A DNA stretch of 64,000 nucleotides from an uncultured Mycoplasmatota bacterium (GTDB taxonomy: Bacteria > Bacillota_I > Bacilli_A > RF39 > UBA660), in NCBI GenBank assembly GCA_948470005.1, contig CAOKNI010000003.1, positions 3,495-67,494 on the forward strand. The letters are read 5' to 3'. Made by a program: the position numbers and the translations under genes. The notes below the pieces were generated by a model. The model was given only the letters and a program-made list of their open reading frames with translations. It was not told the origin of the DNA and searched no databases. Positions 63,397 through 64,000 of this stretch are shown here, piece after piece (position 1 is the stretch's first letter; each line of letters begins with the position of its first letter).

Positions 63397-63517
63397 AAAA
63401 TTCACCACTAATTTTATTATATCATTTATATTATTTTTAATTAAGTAAAATAAGTCCTTTATGTTAAGTTAATGTATAGAAAAAGAGCTTATATCTTTAT
63501 CTATAAACTCTTAAAAA

Positions 63518-64000
63518 CTATTTTTGAATTATCGTCTCACTTGAAAATGTTGTACCTACTTTATCTTTAACTGTTGATTTAATTTTATAGTAACAACCCT
63601 TTTTATAATGTAACACTACTCTATTACCACTAACCTCTAAATAATTAGAATTAGTTGTTTTTTTACTGCCCTTATCGTCAGTTTCCACTATTTTAGCCGT
63701 ATAAGTAAATGGTTCATAGCCTCCATATGTATAATATTCCAGACATGTTGTACTACTTCCACACTCATGAGTTATGCGCGGATTATTAGTAAGTATTTCT
63801 CCTGGGTCGGTAACATCAGTTCCAAAGTAGTAATAGACACTTTTACCATCCGCAGCAACATAAACTTTAATTTTCGCACTACCTTTATTTTTATACTTAT
63901 AACTAAAATTTATTGTATTATCTTTAGTTGTTCCACTCTTAATGGTTTTCATCGCCCCATTTTCGGTAATAGTTATATTATAAGTATACTTTTTAGCACC
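63518..64000 (-). CDS. C-terminal part of a large surface protein (runs off the window)
   Basis: At least 160 residues, open to the right edge of the window, so the true start is beyond 64000. Beta-rich, repeat-like: YTYNITITENGAMKTIKSG, IKVYVAADGKSVYYYFGTD, ending VVLHYKKGCYYKIKSTVKD. Cys residues in the last 100 residues may pair. Resembles Ig-like or Fn3-like domains of cell-surface proteins in general style. Confidence 0.7.
   Translation of the reverse strand, partial: GAKKYTYNITITENGAMKTIKSGTTKDNTINFSYKYKNKGSAKIKVYVAADGKSVYYYFGTDVTDPGEILTNNPRITHECGSSTTCLEYYTYGGYEPFTYTAKIVETDDKGSKKTTNSNYLEVSGNRVVLHYKKGCYYKIKSTVKDKVGTTFSSETIIQK

Noticed and set aside
1..64000. CRISPR array, tRNA and rRNA genes
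   Set aside because: No regularly spaced repeats, no CCA-ended cloverleaf candidates and no rRNA-like segments were noticed on reading; a tRNAscan and rRNA search would settle it.
1..64000. Mycoplasma-type genetic code (TGA as Trp)
   Set aside because: TGA is used as stop (for example at 3-5 and in prp), and Trp is encoded by TGG, for instance in the PWPKK motif of trmB.

Overview
The window is about 64 kb of very AT-rich DNA (GC roughly 30 percent by eye). The genes are tightly packed and lie mostly on the minus strand. TGA is used as a stop and TGG for Trp, so the standard bacterial code applies and this is not a Mycoplasma-type genome. Gene content and order point to a low-GC Bacillota, probably Bacilli or an uncultured gut lineage related to Mollicutes/RF39-like bacteria; that placement is inference. 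The gene order is Bacillus-like: mreC-mreD-spoIVFA-spoIVFB-rplU-prp-rpmA, rimP-nusA-ylxR-infB-rbfA-truB, mraZ-rsmH-ftsL-pbp, and rpsU-yqeY-dCMP deaminase-recO. Sporulation genes (spoIVFA/B, spmA/B, dacF, two YjcZ-like peptides) suggest a spore former or a descendant of one. No tRNA, rRNA or CRISPR array was seen. 

Layout: 0-2.8 kb holds a pseudopilin, a small toxin-like cassette (copy A), trmB and the L27/Prp/L21 genes. From 2.9 to 5.1 kb three related helical proteins of unknown function sit inside the otherwise conserved spoIVFB-rplU neighbourhood. From 5.1 to 12.1 kb come sporulation and cell-shape genes, a broken membrane protein and a DUF3006/ComEC-like pair. From 12.3 to 13.8 kb there is a small accessory island: a decayed surface-protein gene, a double-HTH regulator and toxin-like cassette copy B. 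From 14 to 21 kb is mainly translation machinery, and 21-25.5 kb holds two large duplicated surface proteins. From 25.6 to 33.6 kb there is an ABC exporter, a J-domain protein, a decayed radical-SAM gene, a two-component system and a DUF1287 protein. From 34 to 48 kb lie EngB, a Clp-like ATPase, the start of the division cluster, small spore-type peptides, PrsA, two HTH-phosphoesterases, RecX and a surface protein paired with a second double-HTH regulator. From 49 to 56 kb there are dNTPase, amidase, RecO, dCMP deaminase, YqeY and S21. From 56.6 to 60.3 kb is a bacteriocin locus with three double-glycine peptides too short to stand out as ordinary genes, a dedicated C39-peptidase ABC exporter, an accessory protein and a divergent double-HTH regulator. 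The window ends with an AI-2E-family protein, Frr and membrane or surface proteins. 

The most interesting structure is a network. A conserved segment of about 60 bp lies upstream of the bacteriocin exporter operon and upstream of both toxin-like cassettes. It contains a direct repeat TCGnCA-nnnn-TCGACA with a 10-bp period, and the same repeat occurs in front of the regulator gene at 59.86 kb. This suggests one double-HTH regulator controlling its own gene, a three-peptide bacteriocin system and two convergent peptide/antisense-RNA cassettes built like Fst/par type I toxin-antitoxin loci. A second modular theme is a divergent pair of a surface protein and a double-HTH regulator, present once intact (47-48.9 kb) and once with the surface gene decayed (12.3-13.4 kb).
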